A DNA stretch of 18,681 bases. It comes from Baffinella frigidus (Eukaryota > Cryptophyceae > Cryptomonadales > Baffinellaceae). Both the position numbers and the translations under genes were made by a program. Below are positions 7,532 to 14,735 of the stretch, one piece after another (the stretch's first letter is position 1; every line of letters starts with the position of its first letter). Under the pieces are notes generated by a model, which was given only the letters and a program-made list of their open reading frames with translations, had not been told where the DNA came from and made no database searches. The stretch lies in assembly GCA_026770585.1 (NCBI GenBank), contig MU647730.1:39286-57966 (forward strand), written 5' to 3'.

Positions 7532-7534
7532 AAT

Positions 7535-7830
7535 CCCTGGGTTGCGGCAGGGTTGCGGCAGTATAACAGAGGTCCTACTGTCCTAGAGCGCCGTCACACA
7601 GTCCCCCAGATAAAACCGCTCGTCCCGAGAGGTCCTTATACCTAGAGCGCCGTCACAGTGCTCTTGTCCCAGAGCCCCGTTACAGGCAGGAGGGTCCAGG
7701 GTTGCGGCAGAGCGTCCCTGGGTTGACGGCAGAGCCTCCCCGGGTTGACGTTTTATGGTTTATGCGGCAGAGCCTTCCTGGGTTGCGGCAGCTTGCGGCA
7801 GGATTGCGGCAGGGTTGCGGCAGGTGGGCC
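7535..7830. repeat. GGGTTGCGGCAG repeat block
   Basis: TGGGTTGCGGCAG or GGTTGCGGCAG appears about eight times in two clusters (7535-7560 and 7695-7830). Between them lie two copies of CCTAGAGCGCCGTCACA (7581 and 7640) and a third, decayed one (AGAGCCCCGTTACA). One GGTTGACG variant and a TTTATGGTTTATG insertion interrupt the second cluster. Confidence 0.8.
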
Positions 7831-7844
7831 TTAGATCCTAATCC

Positions 7845-7920
7845 CCATAGACAAATCTTACAGCGGGACTGGAGCACTCCGCGCTGTCGCTCTCTCGCAC
7901 CGCAGGATGAACCCTCAACC
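7845..7920. repeat. GCGGGACTGGAGCACTCC module, intact copy
   Basis: CCATAGACAAATCTTACAGC, GGGACTGGAGCACTCC, GCTCTCTCGCACCGCAGGAT, then AACCCT. It is followed directly by CCATAAA heptamers. Other copies are at 8609-8678 and, split in two, at 7998-8032 and 8425-8456. Confidence 0.8.
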
Positions 7921-7990
7921 ATAAACCATAAAATATAAAACATAAAACATAAACCATGAACCATAAACCACAAACCATAAACCATAAACC
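7917..7990. repeat. CCATAAA heptamer array
   Basis: About ten CCATAAA or AACATAAA units. CCATAAA differs from the telomere complement CCCTAAA by one base. Confidence 0.95.
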
Positions 7991-7997
7991 ATCAATT

Positions 7998-8032
7998 CTA
8001 TAGCAAAAACTTCAGTCGGACTGGAGCACTCC
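7998..8032. repeat. Left half of interrupted module
   Basis: CTATAGCAAAAACTTCAGTC, then GGACTGGAGCACTCC, matches the left half of the modules at 7845 and 8609. It breaks off exactly where the retroposon-like tail begins (8033). Confidence 0.8.
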
Positions 8033-8372
8033 TTTAGGTCCTTTAGGTTTTAATTTCGCCCAACATATGCCAACGACACGCCGTTCCGTAGAAGGGATCT
8101 GCAGAGAAAGCATTTTTGCTTCCGGATCGCGTTTAGCTTTCCAGTGCAGAGGCTCGTGAAGAGGGGATAAAGGGTTGGTTCTCTTGGGGTGGGTGAAGGT
8201 ATGCGACATCGCTCCCATGCTCACTGAACACACACCGAACCACAAGTCAGCCTTAATGAGGCTCATGGTATCCCATGGTTGAAGTTTAGGAGCTTCAATC
8301 ACGAATACCCCACAAGGTGAGAGGAATTGTGTAGGGGGGTGAAGTGAAATCAGTTTGACACCAAAAAACAAA
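8033..8372 (-). mobile_element. Retroposon-like repeat, copy 2 (inverted)
   Basis: Reverse complement of the 7139-7466 copy. In its own orientation it starts near TTTTTGGTGTCAAACTG and ends with ATTAAAACCTAAAGG ACCTAAAGGA at 8033. Its tail abuts a broken module half, so it appears inserted there. The bases from 8373 to about 8424 lie between its head and the other module half and are not in copy 1. The 119-residue minus-strand frame through it is not conserved in copy 1. Confidence 0.7.
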
Positions 8373-8424
8373 AAAAGGAAAGAAGTGTGGTTGTGTAGGG
8401 GGTTCCCCCAATGTACGGACGTCA

Positions 8425-8456
8425 GCTGTCTCTCTCGCGCACCGCAGGGTTAATTC
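8425..8456. repeat. Right half of interrupted module
   Basis: GCTGTCTCTCTCGCGCACCG, then CAGGGTTAA, followed by CCATAAA units. It corresponds to the right half of the modules at 7845 and 8609. Confidence 0.8.
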
Positions 8457-8607
8457 TAAACCATAAACCATAAAACATAAAACATTAACCATAAACCATA
8501 AACCATAAACCATAAACCATAAACACTATATCTCAACCATAAACCATAAACCATAAACCATAAACCATAAACCATAAACCATATACCATAAATCATAAAC
8601 CATAAAC
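8457..8607. repeat. CCATAAA heptamer arrays
   Basis: Two runs (about 8459-8525 and 8536-8607) of nearly perfect CCATAAA units, with a short break at CACTATATCTC. Confidence 0.95.
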
Positions 8608-8608
8608 C

Positions 8609-8678
8609 CTATAGCAAAACCTTTAGCGGGATGGGAGCACCCAGCACTTTCTCTCGCGCGCGTCGCAGAATAAACCCT
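8609..8678. repeat. GCGGGATGGGAGCACCC module, intact copy
   Basis: CCTATAGCAAAACCTTTAGC, GGGATGGGAGCACCC, TTTCTCTCGCGCGCGTCGCA, then a TAAACCCT tail. It matches the module at 7845 and the two split halves. Confidence 0.8.
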
Positions 8679-8765
8679 CGCCCGCGGGCGTGCCCCTTTA
8701 CTTGTGATTTCGAAATCCTGGCCGCCTGGAGCTGCATCGCAGTCGCGGCTAAACCCTGGACCCTG

Positions 8766-8846
8766 AACCCGAAACCATACACCATAAACCATAAACCATA
8801 AAACATAAACCATAAACCATAAACCATAAACCCGAAACCCGAAACC
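8766..8846. repeat. CCATAAA array with CCCGAAA ends
   Basis: CCCGAAA heptamers flank about eight CCATAAA or ACATAAA units on both sides. The minus-strand reading is a YGLWFMV repeat. Confidence 0.93.
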
Positions 8847-9162
8847 CTCTCTCAGTGTACCCCACGGTCTCACTTCCCCTTTGAGAGAGAGTAAAGCAAC
8901 CGCTACGCACTGGGCGCAGAGACTTCTCAAGCGCTGATGCCAAACTGCCAGGAAAATGCTCGAGGCTTATGTGCAGGGCGGCGGAAAGATACAGGCGATC
9001 TAATGGAGCTGCTGGAGCTTTCTTGAACATAGCACGGCAGCACGCACGTTCCTGTGCCCGGCGGAAACGCCGTGGTGTCACACGTTGACCATCACGTTTG
9101 ACCATCAACTTTTGAACGGTAGCACGAGACCACCTGCCTCACAGAAGATGTGCCGCGCTAGG

Positions 9163-9283
9163 TACAGAGGTACCTCGCTCATAAGAAACCGCAACCCCCC
9201 TAGGACCACCATAGGGCCCTAGGCATAAGCCTACTGTAGGGTCCTAGCGGGGGTCGGTTTCTTATGAGCGAGGTACCCCTGTA
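9163..9283. mobile_element. TACAGGGGTACC foldback element, copy 1
   Basis: The left end TACAGAGGTACCTCGCTCAT pairs with the right end ATGAGCGAGGTACCCCTGTA, continuing through AAGAAACC and GGTTTCTT. The core is CCTAGGACC, ATAGGGCCCTAGGC, CCTACTGTAGGGTCCTAG. Both ends are TA, which fits a TA target duplication. The length is 121 bp with no coding capacity. Confidence 0.92.
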
Positions 9284-9289
9284 CCGAAC

Positions 9290-9640
9290 CGGAGCCGGAA
9301 AAACTCGGTTTCTCTCAGGGCCGGTATGAGGATCACACACCAACGCGGTGCAAACATGGCCCTCACATGATTTCATTCCTGTATTCCACACGAGGATCCC
9401 AGTCGACTAGATACCCATCAGATGTCAAAGTTCCCCGCCCCTTGAACCACAGCGGGCAGAGCCCCATGCTCTATGTGGGAAGTAAGGCAGATCTGATCCT
9501 AGCTTGGGGATGGCACGGGCTGACACCGACAATCCTGTCTAACAAACACGAAATCAACGAAATCAACGACCCACCCTCCCTCATGCTACCTTTCGTTCCA
9601 GCGCTAGCGAACGTCGAGGGAGCATAACTCACAACTGAGA
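9290..9640. other. Mixed-composition stretch with a doubtful small frame
   Basis: A plus-strand frame of 86 residues (9367-9627) reads SPMLYVGSKADLILAWGWHG in the middle. I recognise no motif or homologue and no splice or start context, so I leave it uncalled. The rest shows no repeat I can define. Confidence 0.3.
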
Positions 9641-9710
9641 CCCTTTTTTGAAGGCATCCGACTCCCACAGCGCTCCCCCAGGAGCTACATGTACATCGCT
9701 GCGGTGGCGA

Positions 9711-9785
9711 GTCCTTTAGGCCCTTTAGGTTCTTCGAGCTCCCAACATAGGCGGACACCGGAACTTGCTCTGTAGAAAGGCCATG
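9711..9785 (-). mobile_element. Retroposon-like tail fragment 1
   Basis: On the minus strand the order is CATGGCCTTTCTACAGAG, GTTCCGGTGTCCGCC, TATGTTGGGAGCTCGAAGA, then ACCTAAAGGGCCTAAAGG. This resembles the 3' ends of the 7139 and 8033 copies (CCTTTCTAC, TATGTTGGGAG, ACCTAAAGG repeats). It is only about 75 bp long. Confidence 0.75.
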
Positions 9786-9988
9786 TTAAGTTTTCAGTCA
9801 CACGTTGCAGCTTTGACTCACCGATTTGAACTTCCAGTAACTGATTTAAGCTTTGAGTCACTGATTAAAGCTTTGAGTCACCGAATTAAGCTGTGCCTCT
9901 CCGATTTAAGCTTTCAGTCACCGATTAATGCTTTGAGTAACCGATGAAAGCTTTGAGACACCGATTAAAGCTTTAAGTCACCGATTAC
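9783..9988. repeat. 20-bp minisatellite, about 10 copies
   Basis: The consensus is CCGATTAAAGCTTTGAGTCA with an exact 20-bp period, starting near 9781. The outer units are most diverged. It starts exactly where the neighbouring retroposon tail fragment ends. Confidence 0.95.
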
Positions 9989-10113
9989 GTGCTGAAAATC
10001 TGATCAACGGGATCTGGAGAGGGGAGCATGGGCTTTCCAACGCCGTCTCTCACTCCTTCTAGACCGACCGGGAACCTGTAGCCGTCAAAAGCACTGGGGT
10101 GATTTGAGATGTC

Positions 10114-10234
10114 TACAGGGGTAACTCGCTCGTAAGAAACCGCCCCCCCCCTAGGACCGCCGTAGGGCCCTAGGCATAGGCCTACTGTGGGGTCCTAGGG
10201 GGGGGCGGTTTCTTATGAGCGAGGTACCCCTGTA
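10114..10234. mobile_element. TACAGGGGTACC foldback element, copy 2
   Basis: TACAGGGGTAACTCGCTCGT pairs with ATGAGCGAGGTACCCCTGTA. The core includes CCTAGGACC, CGTAGGGCCCTAGGC and CCTACTGTGGGGTCCTAG. It is 121 bp long with TA at both ends. Confidence 0.92.
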
Positions 10235-10268
10235 CACCCTAGTCCCCCCCGGTACGCCCCCTCCCCCG

Positions 10269-10346
10269 GACCTTTAGGTCCTTTAGGTGCTTCGAGCTCC
10301 CAACATAGGCGGACACCGGAACTGGTTTTGTAGAAAGGCCATCCCC
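10269..10346 (-). mobile_element. Retroposon-like tail fragment 2
   Basis: The same order as at 9711: GGCCTTTCTACA, GTTCCGGTGTCCGCC, TATGTTGGGAGCTCGAAGC, then two ACCTAAAGG units, read on the minus strand. It lies 35 bp from foldback copy 2. Confidence 0.75.
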
Positions 10347-10437
10347 CGGAACTTTTGGCCGCCAGCAATGGTGTCTTGCGGGTTGTGGACGCTCCGTGGT
10401 GAGAGCAAATAGACTGAGACAGAGCTAGACTCCGCGC

Positions 10438-10530
10438 AGGTGTGGGTTGGGGGGGTTGGGGTTGGGGGTAACCAAAATGAGCTGGGGGTTTGGGGGTTGG
10501 GGGGTGGGTATGGGGGGGTTGGTGTTCGGG
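10438..10530. repeat. G-rich low-complexity stretch
   Basis: Runs of GGGGTTGGGG and GGGTTTGGGG on the plus strand, potentially G-quadruplex forming. A frame through it is low complexity. Confidence 0.7.
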
Positions 10531-10800
10531 GGTCGAAAAATTTAGATGGTGAACTTTCGTCTCCGGTCATTCACTGGACAAGATCCCCTGATGGCAATTT
10601 ACCTTTGGGAGGTTTCGCCGTGCGGGTGAGTTCAGACGGAACAGTCGGCGTGGGGGTGACCCCTGACCACCCCCCACGCAAGGGAGCTCCCAGGGTGGAC
10701 CGATTTTGCTGACACCCTGAGTTTTTCGAGTTCTGTACATCTGATCCAAGAGAGACCGCACGCAGCGGCCTCCGAACCCTCCGATTACTCCAACACGGCC

Positions 10801-10897
10801 TCTAGTGGCTATGCCTGGGTCGTTTGACCAGGCCATAATCTGGTGCAAATCCACTGATTTTACAGTGAATTCACTTCCTCGAGACATAGCCACTAGA
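10801..10897. repeat. Inverted repeat, 13-bp perfect arms
   Basis: TCTAGTGGCTATG (10801-10813) is inverted at 10885-10897. It contains the 12-bp palindrome AGTGAATTCACT (10864-10875). AAGAGAGGCCGCACG just outside the right arm has a relative, AAGAGAGACCGCACG, before the left arm at about 10748. Confidence 0.75.
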
Positions 10898-10979
10898 CAA
10901 GAGAGGCCGCACGTACATTTAGCGTTTGCGAACCGCGTGTCCCGACGTCAGGACCGGTCGGGTCAGGTCCTGACGCGTT

Positions 10980-11073
10980 ACGACCTCTGAAGCGTCACGA
11001 CCTCAGAAGCACGTGTCCCGACCTCAGAGGCACGTGTCCTGACCTCGGAAGCACGTGCCCCGACCTCAAGAGG
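10980..11073. repeat. 21-bp minisatellite, about 4.5 copies
   Basis: Units follow CGACCTCAGAAGCACGTGTC C. The first unit is short and the last is cut off at CGACCTCAAGAGG. Confidence 0.92.
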
Positions 11074-11120
11074 TCTTTCCCTAAAACCTTGGGACACTAA
11101 CGGCGACATCCGACTGAGCG

Positions 11121-11192
11121 CTTTAGGTACTGTAGGTTCTTCGAGCTCCCAACATAGGCGGACACCGGAACTTATCCTGCAGAAAGGCCATG
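11121..11192 (-). mobile_element. Retroposon-like tail fragment 3
   Basis: On the minus strand: CATGGCCTTTCTGCAGGAT, GTTCCGGTGTCCGCC, TATGTTGGGAGCTCGAAGA, then ACCTACAGTACCTAAAG. Its tail is the most decayed of the three. Confidence 0.72.
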
Positions 11193-11280
11193 CTTCCTTT
11201 CGGATCACTCGCCTCTGCTGGGGACAGGGCGACGTCCCCCGAGGTCTTAACGCTACAGTACCAGTCAACTCTCTCTACTT

Positions 11281-11323
11281 GGAAGGCCTAAGTGAATGTA
11301 CTTTGGAGGCCTAAGTGAATCTA
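11281..11323. repeat. Short tandem duplication
   Basis: GGAAGGCCTAAGTGAATGTA is followed by GGAGGCCTAAGTGAATCTA, a two-copy repeat of about 23 bp. Confidence 0.88.
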
Positions 11324-11368
11324 CGCCGACGTCCTCATATCCTTGCGTCCTGAGATGCCCTTGGAGCC

Positions 11369-11488
11369 TACAGGGGTACCTCGCTCATAAGAAACTGCCC
11401 CCCCTTAGGACCACCATAGGGTCCTAGGCATAGTCCTACTGTAGGGTCCTAGGGAGGGGCGGTTTCTGATGAGCGAGGTACCCCTGTA
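11369..11488. mobile_element. TACAGGGGTACC foldback element, copy 3
   Basis: TACAGGGGTACCTCGCTCAT at the left and ATGAGCGAGGTACCCCTGTA at the right. The core is CCTTAGGACCACCATAGGG, then CCTACTGTAGGGTCCTAGG. TA at both ends. Confidence 0.92.
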
Positions 11489-11538
11489 CTGTAGGGTCCT
11501 AGAGGGGGTCGGTTTCTTCTGAGCGAGGTACCCCTGTA
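11487..11538. mobile_element. Extra right half of the same element, joined in tandem
   Basis: Directly after copy 3 the sequence repeats TACTGTAGGGTCCTAG, CGGTTTCTTCTGAGCGAGG, TACCCCTGTA without a left half. The junction TACTGTAGGG is identical to the internal core sequence, which suggests slippage or template switching at that string. Confidence 0.88.
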
Positions 11539-11672
11539 GATACCCACACGAGGCGACGAGGACTCTTCCGCGTGCATCATCCTCGCCATCTTGCCGCCCG
11601 CTAAATTTAAGCCAAGTTCAAAGTCAAATCGAGTTCAAAGTCAACCCGAAGTCAGGGCCCGGATTTGAAGGT

Positions 11673-11745
11673 AGGCCCGCCTCAGAACAGGCCCGCCTCT
11701 GAACAGGAGAGGCCCGCCTCAGGAACAGGATAGGCCCACCTCAGT
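11673..11745. repeat. AGGCCCGCCTCAG minisatellite, block 1
   Basis: Four units of (GA)TAGGCCCGCCTCAGAACAGG type, running directly into foldback copy 4. Confidence 0.85.
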
Positions 11746-11867
11746 ACAGGGGTACCTCGCTCATAAGAAACCGCCTCCCCCTAGGACCCTACAGTAGGCC
11801 TATGCGTAGGGCCCTATGGTGGTCCTAGGGGGGGGGTGCGTTTTCTTACGAGCGAGGTACCCCTGTA
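11745..11867. mobile_element. TACAGGGGTACC foldback element, copy 4 (inverted core)
   Basis: Ends as in the other copies. The core reads CCCTACAGTAGGCCTATGCG, then GGGCCCTATGGTGGTCC, so it lies in the opposite orientation to copies 1 to 3. TA at both ends. The right flank GGCCGCGTG is also present after the half-copy at 14289. Confidence 0.92.
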
Positions 11868-12126
11868 GGCCGCGTGCCCTCTGGAGCCATTGAAGGGCTC
11901 CAAAGGCGCGGTGGTCTTCCCGCTTGTTTTTTGGTGCTTGGAAAGGGGGAAAAGGGGACTCGGTCCAGCCCGAGTAGGTAGGACCGGGGAGCTCATCCGT
12001 AGATTACTCCCATCTCCTCAAGAGTGAGGTGGGCTGTGGCCTTCGATGTGAGTGTAAATAAAAGCACCAAAGCACCGCGCACCACTCCTTGAGACGCAAA
12101 ACCACTTTGCTGGAATCCTACAGCTG

Positions 12127-12205
12127 CACAGGGGCACCTCGCTCACAAGGCCCCTACAGTAGGCCTATCTACAGCCCTTCGGTGGTTCTAGGGGGGGGGT
12201 CGGCT
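12127..12205. mobile_element. Decayed TACAGGGGTACC-like element
   Basis: CACAGGGGCACCTCGCTCAC followed by CCCCTACAGTAGGCCTAT, CGGTGGTTCTAGGGGG. The right end is lost where the next element (12212) begins. Confidence 0.65.
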
Positions 12206-12211
12206 CCTATC

Positions 12212-12307
12212 CCTTAAGTGACCAACGGGCGAATAATCGCCCGTGGAAGCCCTAGGCAGGTCCTAGGGCCCTACGGTAGGGCGTATGCGCCTACTGGTCA
12301 CTTAAGG
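12212..12307. mobile_element. CCTTAAGTGACCA foldback element (family B)
   Basis: Perfect 13-bp ends CCTTAAGTGACCA (12212-12224) and TGGTCACTTAAGG (12295-12307). Inside is a hairpin ACGGGCG/CGCCCGT (12225-12244), then CCCTAGGCAGGTCCTAGGGC and CCTACGGTAGGGCGT. The CCTAGG/GTAGG core resembles the TACAGGGG family, but the ends are unrelated. Confidence 0.85.
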
Positions 12308-12349
12308 TATACCCTTTGGGGAGGTCCCCGAAGCGTGTCTACTCCTCAG

Positions 12350-12471
12350 TACAGGGGTACCTCGCTCATAAGAAACCGCCTCCCCCTAGGACCCTACAGT
12401 AGGCCCATGCCTCGGGCCCTATGGTGGTCCTAGGGGGGTGGGCGCTTTCTGATGAGCGAGGTACCCCTGTA
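12350..12471. mobile_element. TACAGGGGTACC foldback element, copy 5 (inverted core)
   Basis: TACAGGGGTACCTCGCTCAT to ATGAGCGAGGTACCCCTGTA, with the core CCCTACAGTAGGCCCATGCC. Same orientation as copy 4, and like it preceded by CTCAG. TA at both ends. Confidence 0.92.
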
Positions 12472-12486
12472 CGCCGCAGCACGCTA

Positions 12487-12568
12487 GGACAGGCCCGCCT
12501 CAGGGCCGGATAGGCCCGCCTCAAGATGAGGATAGGCCCGCCTCAGGATGGACAAGCCTACGCCTCAG
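12487..12568. repeat. AGGCCCGCCTCAG minisatellite, block 2
   Basis: Three good units (GATAGGCCCGCCTCARG type) plus a decayed one. It is the same repeat as 11673-11745. Confidence 0.85.
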
Positions 12569-12617
12569 TAGTGCTTGGAGCGGTGCTTGATCTTGCCGTA
12601 CTCCCCCTCCTCGTCCT

Positions 12618-12723
12618 GCGCATCCAAAAGTCAATTGCGCATCCACAAGTCATTGCGCATCCACAAGTCAATTGCGCAAGCCAATTGCGCATCCAAAAGT
12701 CAATTGCGCATCCAAAAGTCAAT
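12618..12723. repeat. 19-bp minisatellite, about 5.7 copies
   Basis: The unit is GCGCATCCAAAAGTCAATT. One unit is shortened to GCGCAAGCCAATT and another lacks one base. Confidence 0.93.
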
Positions 12724-12750
12724 AGGCTCGAGCCCGCAACCTGAGAACCC

Positions 12751-12810
12751 TCGTCCTGCGCATCCGCCGAAAGCTGATTACTATAGAGAATTCACCCGGA
12801 GTTGCACCAG
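12751..12810. repeat. Direct repeat TCGTCCTGCGCATCCGCCGA, copy 1
   Basis: TCGTCCTGCGCATCCGCCGA, then ATTAC, CACCCGGAGTTGCACC. Copy 2 is at 12934-12993, so the pair flanks the family C element between them. Confidence 0.85.
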
Positions 12811-12845
12811 GCCACACAGCGGACTTCGAAGGGATTTTGAATCGC

Positions 12846-12932
12846 CCCTAAGCGATAAGACCTAGGACCCTACAGTAGGCAATCCGTAGGGACATAGGGG
12901 GGTTCCTACGGATAAGGTAACGGAAATTCGGG
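12846..12932. mobile_element. Family C palindromic element, copy 1
   Basis: CCTAAGCGATAAGACCTAGG, ACCCTACAGTAGGCAATCC, GTAGGGACATAGGGGGG, TTCCTACGGATAAGGTAACG. It is the reverse complement of the order at 16201-16300. It shares the GTAGG/CCTAGG core but not the ends of families A and B. Confidence 0.75.
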
Positions 12933-12933
12933 C

Positions 12934-12993
12934 TCGTCCTGCGCATCCGCCGAAATCTAATTACCATCAAAACTTGACCCGGAGGTGCACCCA
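12934..12993. repeat. Direct repeat TCGTCCTGCGCATCCGCCGA, copy 2
   Basis: TCGTCCTGCGCATCCGCCGA followed by ATTACC and GACCCGGAGGTGCACC. It matches 12751-12810. Confidence 0.85.
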
Positions 12994-13016
12994 GGAACAC
13001 TCCAAAAGTCAATATC

Positions 13017-13112
13017 CCCTAAGTGGCGATGCGGTCCAATTTGACCGCCAGGAGGTCCTAGGCAGGTCCTAGGGCCCTACGGTAGGGTGTATGAGCCTAC
13101 TCACCAGTTGAG
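13017..13112. mobile_element. Family B-like palindromic element, decayed ends
   Basis: A hairpin GCGGTC/GACCGC (13031-13048) precedes TCCTAGGCAGGTCCTAGGGC, CCTACGGTAGGGTGT, GAGCCTACTCACC. The layout matches 12212-12307, but the internal hairpin has a different sequence and the CCTTAAG ends are degraded. Confidence 0.65.
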
Positions 13113-13355
13113 GAATAACCCCCGTCACAAGTTTGTGGGAACATTGAGCTAATTGAACTCCCTTCTGGTACAATTTCAAAACACGGTAAAACCCGTTTTT
13201 TAAAAAAAAATCTTGTGTTTTAATTTTATGCCACGAAAGTTTTGATTTTATACCACGACTGAGGCCGCGCGGCGCTTGATCTTCCCGTCTTCCACTCGAG
13301 GCTGGAAGGTGGAGTATCTTAAATCTGGGGTTGTTAAATTTAGTACCAGTCACGG
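13113..13355. other. AT-rich stretch, nothing recognised
   Basis: Contains an A/T run (13197-13209) between AAAACACGG and TGTGTTTT, which could pair loosely, and two near-copies of a TTTTATRCCACGA motif (13227 and 13247). No gene is seen. Confidence 0.45.
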
Positions 13356-13361
13356 GCAGGC

Positions 13362-13403
13362 TTGGTCACGTATCTGACAGATTGCTGTCAGATACGTGAT
13401 CAA
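13362..13403. repeat. Hairpin, 19-bp arms
   Basis: TTGGTCACGTATCTGACAG (13362-13380) pairs with 13385-13403, with one mismatch and the 4-base loop ATTG. Confidence 0.95.
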
Positions 13404-13417
13404 ACGCCCCTATTGGT

Positions 13418-13465
13418 GTGAAAATTACTACACACCTCTTTTCCCCCCCTTCACTTGTAAAAGAA
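13418..13465. repeat. GAAAATTACTACAC half-element
   Basis: GTGAAAATTACTACACACCT, then TTCACTTGTAAAAG. It matches the reverse complement of 16463-16500. The same inner motif occurs in the foldback elements at 3015 and 17856. Confidence 0.6.
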
Positions 13466-13623
13466 TCCATGTTTTCAACAAGTGACATTTCCAGCTTCGA
13501 GTGGTTCCCTTTCCTCGTCCTGCTTGCAACCCTCTTCCCACACCACACGAGGCTATCCATGCGAACAGATTCATAAGTTAATTATTGGATTATTGCCCAG
13601 GAAACACGCCAAAAGTCAGCATT

Positions 13624-13665
13624 TGATCACGTTTCCGCACGGACATCCGTACGGAAACGTGATCA
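13624..13665. repeat. Hairpin, 20-bp arms
   Basis: TGATCACGTTTCCGCACGGA (13624-13643) pairs with 13646-13665 with one mismatch and a 2-base centre. Confidence 0.95.
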
Positions 13666-13735
13666 TTTCCCCACAAATTTTAAAATGTCCTTTTATTCTG
13701 TTCGCAAGGATAGCCTCGTGTGGACGAAGGGATTT

Positions 13736-13815
13736 TCGGCCCGAATCGGGCCACCATTCCGTTACCTTATCCGTATCAACCCCCCTATGCCCCTACGGGT
13801 TGCCTACTGTAGGGG
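13736..13815. mobile_element. Family C palindromic element, copy 2
   Basis: TCGGCCCGAATCGGGCC, TTCCGTTACCTTATCCGTAT, CCCCCCTATGCCCCTACGGG, TTGCCTACTGTAGGGG. Same orientation as the 16201 copy. It includes the small GGCCCGA/TCGGGCC hairpin. Confidence 0.75.
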
Positions 13816-14163
13816 CGTCCTGCTTGTAAACCTCTTCGGTTCAAAATGCGTACCACGAAAGTCTCAAGCGGGCCCACCCTGGTGTCCTAAATCTCATCTC
13901 GAAACATCCCAGAACCTGTCCTGATTTATGCTATTCCAAGGCCTCTTTTTATGCCTTAAGTAGCACATCTACCCGTATCTTCGGCGTTGGAAGCCTTGAG
14001 AAGCGGGACAGACTCTGTCGCGTGTTCCGAAGTTCGAACCCTACCATCCTCATATCTTGGCGGGCGTTGGCACGTCCACTGTTTTATCAAGCAGGGATGA
14101 CAGAGTGGTCAACATCTGTGAACTTCGGAACAGTTGAACTTGGGAAGGACCATGCCCAGGGTT

Positions 14164-14201
14164 CAACCGGGGGCCAGCCGTGTGCGGGTGGCCCCCGGTT
14201 G
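14164..14201. repeat. Hairpin, 13-bp perfect arms
   Basis: CAACCGGGGGCCA (14164-14176) pairs with TGGCCCCCGGTTG (14189-14201) around a 12-base loop. It abuts the truncated element at 14207. Confidence 0.95.
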
Positions 14202-14206
14202 GGGGC

Positions 14207-14289
14207 CACCCTACAGTAGGCCTATGCGTAGGGCCCTATGGTGGTCCTAGGGGGGGGGTGCGTTTTCTTATGAGCGAGGTACCCCTGTA
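14207..14289. mobile_element. TACAGGGGTACC element, right half only
   Basis: ACCCTACAGTAGGCCTATGC to TATGAGCGAGGTACCCCTGT A is nearly identical to 11785-11867, and the shared identity continues into the flank GGCCGCGTG. This is therefore a duplication of the 11.8-kb locus, not an independent insertion. Confidence 0.9.
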
Positions 14290-14402
14290 GGCCGCGTGAA
14301 AGCCTTTGACCACCCTGCACCCTACAACATGGAGCCTAAACCCACGGTACCGCTCATATTCTCTGCGTGAGCCTATCCACACTAGAGCCTAACGTTAAAT
14401 TT

Positions 14403-14546
14403 AATTTCGGACCAAGACAGAATCTGTCCCGCTATCTTAGGCTCCCCGCGCGGAAGGTAAGGGTGTATATGCTATTTTAGGCATCAAATGATGCTATCTT
14501 ACGCCTTTTCATCAGGACAGAGTCTGGTATGGTCCGAGATGAAATT
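14403..14546. mobile_element. Imperfect foldback element
   Basis: AATTTCGGACCAAGACAGAA with TCTGTCC (left) pairs imperfectly with GGACAGAGTCTGGTATGGTC and CGAGATGAAATT (right). The inner part holds GCTATCTTAGG, GCTATTTTAGGC and GCTATCTTACGCC, a motif shared with the 17563-17705 element. Confidence 0.65.
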
Positions 14547-14597
14547 GCAACGACATTCCCATTGACGTGGGGATTCACTCGCTTGACCTTCCACGGA

Positions 14598-14702
14598 GGG
14601 CCCTTCGGGGGGGTTATTCAAAAGTCAATTTTTGGAAGAAAACGGCTCCAAAAACGAGCACACGGCTCCAAAAACGAGCACCGGATAACCCTCGAAGGGC
14701 CT
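14598..14702. repeat. Inverted repeat around a 20-bp tandem duplication
   Basis: GGGCCCTTCGGGGGGGTTAT (14598-14617) pairs imperfectly with ATAACCCTCGAAGGGCCT (14685-14702). Between them ACGGCTCCAAAAACGAGCAC is repeated exactly twice (14642-14661 and 14662-14681). Confidence 0.85.
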
Positions 14703-14735
14703 TGAGGTTGATTCCCGAGATTGGTGCCAGATTTG

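Noticed and set aside
8749-9108. 119-residue minus-strand frame (VKRDGQRVTPRRFRRAQERA start)
   Set aside because: The first two thirds look protein-like, but no family is recognised and the end is pure heptamer translation. Too weak to call without homology.
9367-9627. 86-residue plus-strand frame
   Set aside because: Possible exon by appearance only. No motif, no codon bias and no splice context that I can defend.
9783-9988. CRISPR-like regular repeats
   Set aside because: The 20-bp units are contiguous with no spacers. It is a minisatellite.
14029-14045. tRNA B-box-like AGTTCGAACCC
   Set aside because: No A box, no acceptor or T stem pairing and no cloverleaf around it.
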